A stretch of DNA of 64,000 nt, taken from assembly GCF_902726655.1 (NCBI RefSeq), contig NZ_CACVAN010000001.1, forward strand, positions 1,054,001 to 1,118,000, written 5' to 3'. The notes under the pieces were generated by a model that saw nothing but the letters and a program-made list of their open reading frames with translations, did no database searches and was not told where the DNA came from. Position numbers and translations under genes: made by a program. The stretch comes from Virgibacillus ihumii. GTDB taxonomy: Bacteria > Bacillota > Bacilli > Bacillales > Amphibacillaceae. Shown piece after piece: positions 47,189-55,945 of this stretch (positions are counted from its first letter, which is position 1; every line of letters starts with the position of its first letter).

Positions 47189-47436
47189 ATTCTTATTACA
47201 CTCCTTTGTGATCCTCCAATATTAACTGTAAATCATACATAAGCTCACTAAAAAACAGCATATACCTATTTCTATCATGTATCCAAAAAACTGGCCGACG
47301 AAAATGAAAAGGGCTTATGTTGTACAGTAAGAAAGCATAAATACCTTCGTACTATACGTTTATTCATTCATAAAAGCTTGTATTATATTTACTAAACACT
47401 ACTATGGCAGATTTTATTTATGTTTTCAATACCTTT

Positions 47437-48078
47437 TCATTCTTTATTTTGTCGGTTTTTAGTTAGGATATTTTCAATTTTCGTTGCCATTATATCAATT
47501 GCGACATGGTTTTGACCGCCTTCCGGAATAATGATATCCGCATAACGCTTCGTTGGCTCGACAAACTGCAAATGGCTTGGACGTACATTATTCACATATT
47601 GATCGATTACCGAATCAAGTGTTCTTCCACGTTCTTTAATATCCCTTAGTAACCGTCTAATAATACGAACGTCAGAGTCAGTATCCACAAACACCTTGAT
47701 ATCCATCAAATCAACCAGACGTGGATCCTCCAGTATCAAAATTCCTTCCAAAATAATGACTTCTTTTGGTTCTACCGGAATAACCTCATTGGAACGTGTA
47801 TGAACTTTATAATCGTAAACAGGTTTCTTAATTGATTTTTGATTCATTAAATCATGCAAGTGACTGATCAGCAAATCGTTATCAAATGCCAACGGATGGT
47901 CGTAGTTTGTGTTCAGTCTCTCTTCAAAAGGAAGATGACTCTGATCTTTATAATAATAATCCTGTTCAATAACAAGGATTGTCTTATCAGCAAAACGCTG
48001 ACAGATAGAACGGGTGACAGTTGTTTTTCCGCTCCCGCTTCCGCCTGCAACTCCTATAACAACAGGTTTTTCAGACAT
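47437..48078 (-). CDS. udk: Uridine kinase
   Basis: Udk phosphorylates uridine and cytidine. The 213-residue product has the P-loop GGSGSGKT at 12-19, [20 protein letters not shown] and YDHPLAFD. The ATG overlaps the trmR stop by eight bases. In B. subtilis yrrN and yrrO lie between trmR and udk; here the two genes are directly joined. Confidence 0.97.
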   Translation of the reverse strand: MSEKPVVIGVAGGSGSGKTTVTRSICQRFADKTILVIEQDYYYKDQSHLPFEERLNTNYDHPLAFDNDLLISHLHDLMNQKSIKKPVYDYKVHTRSNEVIPVEPKEVIILEGILILEDPRLVDLMDIKVFVDTDSDVRIIRRLLRDIKERGRTLDSVIDQYVNNVRPSHLQFVEPTKRYADIIIPEGGQNHVAIDIMATKIENILTKNRQNKE

Positions 48079-48733
48079 AATCTTTCAGTTCCTTTCCATT
48101 ACTTTTATAACTGATTGCTACACCGTCACCAATTGGAACAATAGATGTAATAAAATTCGGATGTTGGATCAGCCAGTCGTTGTAGTCCCGAAGCTTCCGG
48201 GCTATTTTTTGAAATCTTGGATGCTCTTTTTCTTCATCTGCTACGTATCCTTTAAACAATACATTATCTGAAAGTATGAATCCATTATCAGAAAGAAGTG
48301 GTGCAGCCAATTCAAAAAAACGTTTATATTGACCCTTTGCTGCATCAATAAATACCATATCAAAGGATTCTTCTGCTGCTAATGTTGGAATAACCTCAGA
48401 TGCATCGCCATGGATAACCTCAATGTTGTGCTCCATTTCCATTTTATGAATATTGTTAAACGCTTGGTTGTAACGAACTTTATCATGTTCAATGGTTATG
48501 ATAGAAGCATACGGATTTGCCTCAACCATCCGCATTGCTGAATACCCGATGGCGGTACCCACTTCCAAAATTCGTTGCGGTTTGGTTAAACGGATAAGCT
48601 GCATCACGAAATTCATTCCGACCGGATCCATAATGGGAACACGGTCTGCTTTAGCCTCTGCTGCAAGATCACGAACCCACTCATCTGCAGGCAGTAGCAT
48701 TTTCTGTAAATATTGATCCAGTTTTTCCTCCAT
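48071..48733 (-). CDS. trmR: tRNA 5-hydroxyuridine methyltransferase TrmR (YrrM)
   Basis: A 220-residue class I O-methyltransferase. In B. subtilis TrmR methylates 5-hydroxyuridine at tRNA position 34 to 5-methoxyuridine. The SAM motif [17 protein letters not shown] is near 55-71 and [15 protein letters not shown] near 131-145. The usual partners TrhP1 and TrhP2 (yrrN, yrrO) are missing here, so hydroxylation would depend on TrhO or on distant genes. The MITE-like element lies just upstream. Confidence 0.93.
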   Translation of the reverse strand: MEEKLDQYLQKMLLPADEWVRDLAAEAKADRVPIMDPVGMNFVMQLIRLTKPQRILEVGTAIGYSAMRMVEANPYASIITIEHDKVRYNQAFNNIHKMEMEHNIEVIHGDASEVIPTLAAEESFDMVFIDAAKGQYKRFFELAAPLLSDNGFILSDNVLFKGYVADEEKEHPRFQKIARKLRDYNDWLIQHPNFITSIVPIGDGVAISYKSNGKELKDYV

Positions 48734-48795
48734 TTTGTCAGCCCCTGAACTTAATTATTAGCTATTTTCGTATATTATGTTTTTTTAACTTCGTT

Positions 48796-49021
48796 GTTGA
48801 ACTAAACTGCGATATAGTATTATCTCGTAAAGTTTCCTGACCGCGACGGTGGATAACAGAACAAGAATCAGCGGAGGAAATACGCGGAGACTCCTGTGGG
48901 AGCAGAGGCCTAGATGAGACTCCGCAGCGCGGTAGCGCAAGGAGGCTCATCAGCCGCCCACGGAAAGCGACGTGTATTTCCGCAGCGATGGTAACACATC
49001 ATACTATATCGCAGTTTATGG
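48796..49021. repeat. MITE-like element, full 226-bp copy
   Basis: The ends TAAACTGCGATATAGTAT and ATACTATATCGCAGTTTA are perfect 18-base inverted repeats. The interior is GC-rich and strongly self-complementary; for example GATGAGACTCC pairs with GGAGGCTCATC, one mismatch, around a loop that contains GCGCGGTAGCGC. No transposase or ORF is present. It sits between the mltG terminator and trmR. Variants are at 1017-1167 and 24472-24505. Confidence 0.88.
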
Positions 49022-49077
49022 ATTTTGTGATTGACAAAAACGACACTCTCTACCAAGACAGCCTAATTATTAATGTG

Positions 49078-49112
49078 TAAAAAAACGGGAAATGTGAATA
49101 GAATTCACACTT
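49078..49112 (-). terminator. Rho-independent terminator of mltG
   Basis: GGAAGTGTGAATTC and GTTCACATTTCC-type arms (one mismatch) around position 49100 are followed by CGTTTTTTT on the minus strand. Confidence 0.85.
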
Positions 49113-49197
49113 CCTTCAATTGTTTGACTCGTTGGGAATTTCTCAAATCATGCAGATAACTGTCTTGAACTATCCTACCATTTCTTCTACAACATCC

Positions 49198-50316
49198 CTA
49201 ATTAATATATTTCTTTTTATTTTGCCTGTGCTTTTTAAGTGTCTCTGCGTAATGGATATTCCCTTTGTCATCATGCAAAAAGTAAAGAAAATCTGACTTT
49301 TCAGGATTCACTGTTGCTTTCAATGAACTTTCGGCAAAATTGGAGATCGGTCCAACCGGTAATGTATCAACATGATAAGTATTATATGGCGATTCAATTT
49401 TAAGATCCTTATATAATACTTTTTCTTTATGTCCGCCTAACGCGTATAAAACGGTTGGATCCGTTTGAAGCGGCATGCCTTTATCAAGTCGATTATAAAA
49501 TACACCAGCGATTTTTTTACGTTGTTTAACAGAGCTTGCCTCTTTTTGAACCAGCGAAGCCATCGTCATTGCTTCATGCACAGTCAAATCCTGTTCTGAA
49601 ATCTCATTCAGGTATGGCGTTACAACAGTTACTGTTTTCTCCAGCATACGTTCTACGACTGATTCAACACTTGGACTTTTTGTATAAAAATTGTAAGTTG
49701 CAGCATAAAGATAGCCTTCCAGTGGGGTTCTGATATCCGGGTTCAGTATATCTTTTGTCAAAACTGCAGGATATCTGTCAATTAATGATTCAATATAATC
49801 ACGATCATTTACTTTATTTAAAAAATCTTTTTTGCTAAATGACAATTTTTTTGAATAAATTTTTGCCATTTCTTTAATTGTTTGACCCTCCGGGATTGTT
49901 ATCCGCAACAGTGGCTCTTGCATAACCTTGCCTTTCTTAAGCGATGTTATGATCTCATCAATTTCCATTGAAGGTGAAAACGTATAATTACCAGCCTGAA
50001 AGTTAGATTCATTATTAAATTTAATATAAAATCGAAAAACCCGACCATCTTTAATAATTCCGTTTTCCTCCAATATCGATGCAATATCAGAAGTTGAGGA
50101 ACCCATCGGTATTTCCACTTTTACTTTTTCTTCACTGTCAGGGTTAACTGGCTGCAAAGCTGATTTAATGTACATATAACCTGATATACCACCAACAACC
50201 AGAATAAGGATTACTGCCACAATAATGAGCATTACAATTTTACGGACAAGCCGGGATTCTTCACTGCGCAATTTTAGGTTGTCTCTGTATTTCCGTGGCT
50301 TTTTATCCTTGCTCAT
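49198..50316 (-). CDS. mltG: Endolytic murein transglycosylase MltG
   Basis: MltG cleaves nascent glycan strands in the membrane and is thought to release them from synthases. The 372 residues have a cytoplasmic basic N-terminus, a membrane helix (about 25-50), a LysM-like region (about 60-150) and the YceG catalytic domain with MASLVQKEASS carrying the catalytic glutamate and FYNRLDKGMPLQTDPTVLYALG. The ATG at 50316 follows AAGGGGG. Confidence 0.96.
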   Translation of the reverse strand: MSKDKKPRKYRDNLKLRSEESRLVRKIVMLIIVAVILILVVGGISGYMYIKSALQPVNPDSEEKVKVEIPMGSSTSDIASILEENGIIKDGRVFRFYIKFNNESNFQAGNYTFSPSMEIDEIITSLKKGKVMQEPLLRITIPEGQTIKEMAKIYSKKLSFSKKDFLNKVNDRDYIESLIDRYPAVLTKDILNPDIRTPLEGYLYAATYNFYTKSPSVESVVERMLEKTVTVVTPYLNEISEQDLTVHEAMTMASLVQKEASSVKQRKKIAGVFYNRLDKGMPLQTDPTVLYALGGHKEKVLYKDLKIESPYNTYHVDTLPVGPISNFAESSLKATVNPEKSDFLYFLHDDKGNIHYAETLKKHRQNKKKYIN

Positions 50317-50382
50317 TGGGTATCCCCCTTTCACCCGGTTAATTATACTAAAAAAAGCATAAAATATCTAGAAATATAACAA

Positions 50383-50411
50383 TAGCCGACATCTTTACCC
50401 GACGTCGGCTA
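50383..50411 (-). terminator. Terminator after yrzB
   Basis: TAGCCGAC and GTCGGCTA form an eight-base stem around a 13-base loop, followed by TTGTTAT on the minus strand. Confidence 0.7.
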
Positions 50412-50437
50412 AGCAATCAGTTATTTGGTTTCAGGGA

Positions 50438-50728
50438 TTACTGATCCTGGTCTTCTTCATCGGCCAATGTGTTTAACATTTCCTCCACCATTTCCCATTC
50501 TTCGTCCGACTCTATGGCAAATAGTGAAAGATCATTGTCATCGTTTTCTTTTTCTTCATAACGGAAAGCATACACTTCAACTTCATCATCATCCTTCTGC
50601 TCAACGGGCACCACAGCAATATAGGATTGTTCCGTCTGGTCAACATCAAATGAAAACAATACTTCAAAAAGATGCTCTTCCCCATTTTCATCGGGAATGA
50701 TAATTCGTTCCTTTTCATCCAGTGGCAT
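50438..50728 (-). CDS. yrzB: DUF1292 family protein YrzB
   Basis: A 96-residue, strongly acidic protein of the DUF1292 family, always found near ruvX and ireB. The core IIIPDENGEEHLFEVLFSFDVD and SYIAVVPVEQ are family features, and the C-terminus is rich in aspartate and glutamate. Start ATG 50728 follows CGAGGTG. The function is unknown. Confidence 0.94.
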   Translation of the reverse strand: MPLDEKERIIIPDENGEEHLFEVLFSFDVDQTEQSYIAVVPVEQKDDDEVEVYAFRYEEKENDDNDLSLFAIESDEEWEMVEEMLNTLADEEDQDQ

Positions 50729-50732
50729 TACG

Positions 50733-51158
50733 TCACCTCGTTTCCTGGGGCTGATCAAGATACCCTTGCAGTATCATAACAGCAGCCATTTTATCTATTA
50801 CTTTTTTCCGTTTCTTCCTGCTCACATCAGCTTCCAGCAGAACACGTTCCGCAGCCATCGTTGTAAGCCTTTCATCCCATAGAACTGCGGGGATATCATG
50901 AACTTTTTCGAAATGTTTGGCGTAGACTTCGGATGCTTTTCCACGATCTCCAATGCTGCCGTTCATATGTTTGGGCAACCCTACAACCGCTTTTTCAACA
51001 TCGTGCTTTGCTATAATCTGCTTCAGTTCATCATCTGCGGAATGAATATCGTGTTCATCCCATTTAATTGTTGTTAAACCCTGGGCAGTCCAGCCAAATG
51101 CATCACTGACAGCAACACCAATTGTCTTGGAGCCGACATCCAAACCCATAATCTTCAT
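50733..51158 (-). CDS. ruvX: Putative pre-16S rRNA nuclease / RuvX (YrrK)
   Basis: A 141-residue RNase H-fold protein (YqgF family) implicated in 16S rRNA 5'-end maturation. [15 protein letters not shown] at 6-20 bears the first catalytic aspartate, [11 protein letters not shown] the next motif, and [14 protein letters not shown] the glutamate. It follows ireB at once (TGAATG) and is four bases from yrzB. Confidence 0.95.
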   Translation of the reverse strand: MKIMGLDVGSKTIGVAVSDAFGWTAQGLTTIKWDEHDIHSADDELKQIIAKHDVEKAVVGLPKHMNGSIGDRGKASEVYAKHFEKVHDIPAVLWDERLTTMAAERVLLEADVSRKKRKKVIDKMAAVMILQGYLDQPQETR

Positions 51159-51428
51159 TCAGCTTTTCCTGCGCTGTTCTTCAAGGTAAAACTTGACCAA
51201 TTCCTCAATAACCTCATCACGTTCAATTTTACGGATTAAATTTCTGGCATCATTATATCTCGGTATATAGGCAGGATCACCGGATAATAAATAGCCAACA
51301 ATCTGATTTATCGGATTATAACCTTTTTCCTTAAGGGCACCATGGACGGTCAGCAGTATTTCCTTGATATCCTGATCAAAAGGTTCTTCTGAAAAGTTAA
51401 ACTTCATCGTTTTGTCAGTAGAGCTCAT
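51159..51428 (-). CDS. ireB: IreB family regulatory phosphoprotein
   Basis: An 89-residue protein (YrzL/UPF0297). In Enterococcus IreB is a substrate of the PASTA kinase IreK and controls cephalosporin resistance; threonines near the N-terminus are phosphorylated. Here [12 protein letters not shown] contains such threonines. The rest, [21 protein letters not shown], is the conserved core. CGAGGTG precedes the ATG at 51428. Confidence 0.95.
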   Translation of the reverse strand: MSSTDKTMKFNFSEEPFDQDIKEILLTVHGALKEKGYNPINQIVGYLLSGDPAYIPRYNDARNLIRKIERDEVIEELVKFYLEEQRRKS

Positions 51429-51522
51429 AGTGACACCTCGTTCCATAATTTGCCTTCATCCATCATTTTAACATGTTTATCTTTAATATTATATGATTTT
51501 TTATCAGATTGAAAGGAAGAGA

Positions 51523-54165
51523 TTATTCTTCCGTATTATCTTTAACATATTTTGCTGCAAATAAAAGTGCCTCATCAATCTTTTCAGGATTCTTACCACC
51601 TGCCTGTGCCATATCCGGGCGGCCGCCTCCACCGCCGCCGCACAGTTTGGCAGCCTGTTTAATCAGATTTCCGGCATGGAGTCCATTGTCCATCAGGTCT
51701 TTTGATACACCTGCTGCAAGCTGGACTTTCCCGTTATTCTCAGCAGCAAGAAGAATAACGCCTGTTCCCATTTTTTGCTTCAGGTCGTCCACCATATTTC
51801 GGAGCTGATTCATGTCTTTTACGCTTACTTGCTGCGCCAGAACGTTTACGCCATGGACTTCTTCTGCTTTATCAAGGATGGATGAAGCTTCAGCATTGGA
51901 TAATTTGGCACTTAAGGACTCATTTGTTTTCTCCAGTGCTTTCATATCCTGGAAAAGAACTTCCACACGCTCAGGTGCATTTTCTTCACTGGTTTTAAGC
52001 AGCTGTGCTGTTTCATGGAGCAGGTCAAGCTTACTGTTTATATACTCATACGCCTTTTTACTTGAAACGGCCTCAATTCGTCTTGTTCCTGCCCCGATGC
52101 CTGTTTCAGAAACAAGCTTAAACAACCCAATTTCTGCTGTGTTCGTTACATGACAGCCACCGCACAATTCAATGCTGTAATCACTTATTTGCACAACGCG
52201 GACGATATCTCCGTATTTTTCACCAAATAAAGCCATAGCCCCCATTTCCTTGGCTTCATCAATTTTCATGTTTTCAATAACCAAAGGAATGGATTCCCAA
52301 ATTTTACGGTTTACATTGTGCTCAATCTCTTCCAGCTGCTCGGATTCCACACTGCCAAAATGGGAAAAATCAAAACGTAACCGGTCTGGTGTTACAAGCG
52401 ATCCGGATTGATTGACATGATCACCCAGTACATCTTTTAATGCCTGATGAAGAAGGTGTGTTGCCGTGTGATTTTTGATGATTGATTTCCGGAACTCCTT
52501 ATCAATAATAGCTTTGACGGAATCACCTACACAAATCTCTCCATCTTTAATATTTACCTTGTGAATATGCTGGCCTTTTGGTGCTTTTTGTACATCCTCA
52601 ATATAACCCGAGAAGTTGTCAGTGTAAATCCAACCTTGATCGGCAATCTGTCCACCGCTTTCTGCATAAAACGGCGTTTCCTTCATCGTAACGAGAACAC
52701 TGTCGCCAGAGGGTGCCGAATCCACGAATTGATCAGCGGAGACAATGGCGGTAATAGAAGTCTCCACTTCACCATGCTCATAACCAATAAACGAGCTTTC
52801 TGCATCCAGCTCACCTAAGACACCATCTTGCACTTGCATCGAATCCGTTTTCTGGCGGGCTTTACGGGCACGGTCACGCTGCATTTCCATTTCATGCTGG
52901 AACCCTTCGTCATCAATAATGAAGCCTTCTTCAGCTACATATTCCTCAGTTAATTCTTTCGGGAAACCATACGTGTCATAAAGCCGGAATACCTCTGTTC
53001 CAGGAAAAACATTGCTTCCTTTTTGTTTTTCTTTCTCCATAATTGTTGTTAATATTTCCAAGCCATCATGAAGCGTTTCATGGAAACGTTCTTCTTCGGC
53101 CTTTACTACATTTTCAATATATTCGTATTGTTTGACAACCTCCGGATAAAAATCTTTCATGATTTCACCAACAACCGGAACCAGTTCGTACATAAATGGT
53201 TTATCAATACCAATCTGTTTGGCAAAACGGACTGCGCGGCGCAATAACCTTCTCAGCACATAGCCCCTGCCTTCATTCGATGGAACTGCATTATCGCCAA
53301 TGGCAAATGTAACTGTTCGGATATGATCAGCAATTACCTTAAAGGCCGTATCCGCATCTTTGCTTTGTCCATAAGACACTCCAGACAATTCTTCTGTTTT
53401 TTGGATTAGCGGCATAAACAGGTCAGTTTCAAAGTTTGTCGGTGTATCCTGAATGACACAAACGATCCGTTCAAGCCCCATACCTGTATCAATATTTTTC
53501 TTTGGCAGCGGTGTGTACGTATCATCCGGATTATGGTTGAACTGGGAAAATACCAGGTTCCATATTTCCAGATACCGTTCATTTTCGCCACCCGGGTACA
53601 GTTCAGGGTCATTTGGATCAGACCCATATTTTTTACCACGGTCATAAAAAATTTCTGTATTGGGACCGCTTGGACCTTCTCCGATATCCCAGAAATTTTC
53701 CTCGAGACGGATAATACGTTCTTCCGGAATGTTAACATGATTAAGCCATAAATCATACGCTTCATCGTCCTCCGGGTGTACCGTAACCGACAGGCGGTCA
53801 GCATCAAAGCCAATCCACTTGTCACTTGTCAGGAATTCCCATGCCCATTCCATTGCTTCTTTTTTGAAATAGTCGCCGATTGAAAAGTTCCCCAGCATTT
53901 CAAAGAATGTATGATGTCGTGCGGTAAATCCGACATTTTCAATATCATTTGTCCGAATTGACTTCTGTGCGTTCACAATGCGGGGGTTTTCCGGAATTAC
54001 CCGACCGTCAAAATATTTTTTCAGCGTAGCAACACCACTGTTAATCCAAAGTAAAGTCGGGTCTTCTTTTGGCACAAGTGATGCACTCGGTTCGACGCCA
54101 TGCCCTTTTTCTTTAAAGAAATCCAAAAACATTTGCCTTACCTGAGCTGATGTTAAGTTTTTCAT
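51523..54165 (-). CDS. alaS: Alanine--tRNA ligase
   Basis: AlaRS charges tRNA-Ala and edits mischarged serine and glycine. The 880 residues include the catalytic domain (about 1-460; [28 protein letters not shown]), the editing domain with [11 protein letters not shown] and [13 protein letters not shown] zinc ligands (about 560-680), and the C-Ala domain with [15 protein letters not shown] (about 850). I chose the ATG at 54165; a 25-codon upstream extension would read through the T-box terminator. Expression is under T-box control. Confidence 0.98.
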   Translation of the reverse strand: MKNLTSAQVRQMFLDFFKEKGHGVEPSASLVPKEDPTLLWINSGVATLKKYFDGRVIPENPRIVNAQKSIRTNDIENVGFTARHHTFFEMLGNFSIGDYFKKEAMEWAWEFLTSDKWIGFDADRLSVTVHPEDDEAYDLWLNHVNIPEERIIRLEENFWDIGEGPSGPNTEIFYDRGKKYGSDPNDPELYPGGENERYLEIWNLVFSQFNHNPDDTYTPLPKKNIDTGMGLERIVCVIQDTPTNFETDLFMPLIQKTEELSGVSYGQSKDADTAFKVIADHIRTVTFAIGDNAVPSNEGRGYVLRRLLRRAVRFAKQIGIDKPFMYELVPVVGEIMKDFYPEVVKQYEYIENVVKAEEERFHETLHDGLEILTTIMEKEKQKGSNVFPGTEVFRLYDTYGFPKELTEEYVAEEGFIIDDEGFQHEMEMQRDRARKARQKTDSMQVQDGVLGELDAESSFIGYEHGEVETSITAIVSADQFVDSAPSGDSVLVTMKETPFYAESGGQIADQGWIYTDNFSGYIEDVQKAPKGQHIHKVNIKDGEICVGDSVKAIIDKEFRKSIIKNHTATHLLHQALKDVLGDHVNQSGSLVTPDRLRFDFSHFGSVESEQLEEIEHNVNRKIWESIPLVIENMKIDEAKEMGAMALFGEKYGDIVRVVQISDYSIELCGGCHVTNTAEIGLFKLVSETGIGAGTRRIEAVSSKKAYEYINSKLDLLHETAQLLKTSEENAPERVEVLFQDMKALEKTNESLSAKLSNAEASSILDKAEEVHGVNVLAQQVSVKDMNQLRNMVDDLKQKMGTGVILLAAENNGKVQLAAGVSKDLMDNGLHAGNLIKQAAKLCGGGGGGRPDMAQAGGKNPEKIDEALLFAAKYVKDNTEE

Positions 54166-54200
54166 GCTCCATCCTCCATATCTGCAGTTTAATTCATTAA

Positions 54201-54440
54201 AAAAATCTCCTCTCTGCATCGTTGCAGGGACGAGATTCATCGCGGTACCACCCTAATTATGAACCAAATAATGGTTCATCACTTAAGCATGCTAACGGTT
54301 TGCAAACCGGCGGGGATTAACCGCACTCCGACATAGCTTTCCATGACCTTTCATTTAAGACTTCTTACAGCCGAAACGGAAGTCTCTCTCTTTAAAATAG
54401 TATCATGTACTCCGTGTCTTCAACGCCTTCTTGTATTTAT
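54201..54440 (-). ncRNA. T-box leader of alaS
   Basis: The T-box motif AATTAGGGTGGTACCGCG lies at 54258-54241 on the minus strand. It is followed by a terminator whose stem contains CCTGCA/TGCAG and ends in TTTTTTT. Upstream are the AGTA bulge (54411-54408), a GGCTGTAAGAAG apical loop, and the specifier loop GAAAGCTATG with codon GCT (54337-54335) for alanine, flanked by paired ATGA and TCAT. Uncharged tRNA-Ala should switch the terminator to an antiterminator. Confidence 0.96.
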
Positions 54441-54477
54441 CAGTTATGCGATATTATAAGAAAACAATAGGAATATG

Positions 54478-55542
54478 TCAATGATTTCGACCCAGAGCTG
54501 TTGTCTGTTCAAAAACCACCTTCAGAACGGTTAGAGCAGGGACGGCCAGAATCATTCCGATGATACCAAATATTTCGCCTCCAACAAACAATGCAAGGAT
54601 AATTGCTACCGGGTGAATCTGGATGCTTTTCCCCATTATATACGGAGTCAGCAAATTCCCTTCAATAAGCTGGATAACAAATAAACCGATAATAACAACA
54701 AGCAACAGTTCAGAGGCGGTCGCAGCAGTTATTGCAATCACAGGCACTGCTCCGATAATTGGTCCGAAATAAGGTATTAAATTCGTTATACCAATAAAAA
54801 CAGCCAGCAGCAAAGCATAGTTAATATCTAAATAATAGAGAAATGCAAATGCAGCTGTTGATACAATTAGACAAACGAAAAGCTGCCCTCGGATATAGCT
54901 GCCTAAACTACTATCCAAAGAACGGATAAATTGACTCAAATCACCTCGGTATTTTTCCGGTACCCATTGTTTTATAAATTCCTTCAATTGTGTGAGATCC
55001 TTTAAAAAATAAAATACCAGGACAGGAATTATGGTTAAAAGGATGATCATATCAAAAATCTTTGTAAATCCTCGAACCAAATTGGTAAGCAAGTTTTCAA
55101 CGTAGGTTTCCATTTCATACAAAAGCTCATCCATTTTATCATGGAAATGTTCCGGTAAAAAGGACGTAAATTCATACAACGAATAAACAAAATCACGATA
55201 CAGTTTTAAAAGATGCGGCAATTGTTCTTTCAACCCGCCCAGTTGATGTATCATTGCAGGGTAAACCCGGTAGATCAGGTAGGCACTTCCTCCGAAAAAT
55301 ACCACGTAAATTATCATTATTGCCAAGCCTTTTGGCATATTATATTGGCTCATCTTCCGGACAACAGGAAATAGCAAGTAAGCAATAAGTCCGGCTGCCA
55401 AAAACGGAGCAGCAATATGCCAAAGAAATGAAAAAACAGCTCCAATAAATGGAAACAGTTTAATAACCAGAAAAACAAATAATATTATAATTATTCCGGT
55501 AAGGGAAGTCAGAAATAAATTCAACAGCTTGGTTTTAAACAT
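54478..55542 (-). CDS. yrrI: AI-2E family transporter-like membrane protein (YrrI)
   Basis: A 354-residue polytopic protein of the AI-2E (UPF0118/PerM) family, members of which include sodium/proton antiporters; the substrate here is unknown. About eight helices are predicted: two near 10-65, one near 75-95, several after 160, and a large loop at about 100-150. The motif NLIPYFGPIIGAVPV (about 270) is diagnostic. GAGGGGG precedes the ATG at 55542. It ends just above the alaS leader. Confidence 0.92.
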   Translation of the reverse strand: MFKTKLLNLFLTSLTGIIIILFVFLVIKLFPFIGAVFSFLWHIAAPFLAAGLIAYLLFPVVRKMSQYNMPKGLAIMIIYVVFFGGSAYLIYRVYPAMIHQLGGLKEQLPHLLKLYRDFVYSLYEFTSFLPEHFHDKMDELLYEMETYVENLLTNLVRGFTKIFDMIILLTIIPVLVFYFLKDLTQLKEFIKQWVPEKYRGDLSQFIRSLDSSLGSYIRGQLFVCLIVSTAAFAFLYYLDINYALLLAVFIGITNLIPYFGPIIGAVPVIAITAATASELLLVVIIGLFVIQLIEGNLLTPYIMGKSIQIHPVAIILALFVGGEIFGIIGMILAVPALTVLKVVFEQTTALGRNH

Positions 55543-55588
55543 GTAATTCCCCCTCAGCACATATAAAGACATAAGTCATTGCTAAGGA

Positions 55589-55780
55589 CTACCATTGAAT
55601 CTTCCGTTCATCTTCAGTAAACAAGTCATCGAGTGAACTAAGCGAACCATCTGATTCCACCTGATGAATTGCAAGCACATTTTCATCAACAGACAATTCG
55701 ATAAAACAATTCCAGCAGTAGTATTGCTGTGGACCAATTTTACCCAGATCATTCCCTTTGCAATTCGGGCATTCGAACAT
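55589..55780 (-). CDS. Small zinc-ribbon protein
   Basis: A 63-residue protein with C4-x2-C7 and C22-x2-C25 forming a probable zinc ribbon, followed by an acidic region ending DDLFTEDERKIQW. It lies between recD2 and yrrI, where B. subtilis has small uncharacterised genes. Start ATG 55780 follows AAAGGAG. Function is unknown. Confidence 0.85.
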   Translation of the reverse strand: MFECPNCKGNDLGKIGPQQYYCWNCFIELSVDENVLAIHQVESDGSLSSLDDLFTEDERKIQW

Positions 55781-55796
55781 ACATAAAGCTCCTTTG

Positions 55797-55890
55797 ATTA
55801 GAAAACTTGGTTTTCACCAAGCCTTTAGGTGACGGCCTTAGTTGCATTTATGCAGTAAGAAAATTTTATACTTTCTTACCTGTCAAAGCT
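55797..55890. repeat. Two-hairpin dispersed element, copy 2
   Basis: Starts TAGAAAACTTGGTTTTCACC. Hairpin A is CTTGGT-TTTC-ACCAAG (55806-55821). After a longer middle part (CCTTTAGGTGACGGCC) comes GTTGCATTTATGCAG and hairpin B with GTAAGAAA and TTTCTTAC around a loop with TTTATAC. It lies between the zinc-ribbon gene and the recD2 stop. Confidence 0.8.
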
Positions 55891-55945
55891 AGGCCAGAGT
55901 TTTTCTATTTATCGTTGCCCGAAATTAAAAAAATATACCTCACTT

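Noticed and set aside
47260..47436. Degenerate fourth copy of the two-hairpin element between greA and udk
   Set aside because: A few shared words (GTTGTACAGTAAGAAAG, CTTCGTACTATAC) are present, but hairpins A and B cannot be drawn.
54166..54240. N-terminal extension of AlaS
   Set aside because: It would translate the T-box terminator stem; the family start and the ribosome-binding site are at 54165.
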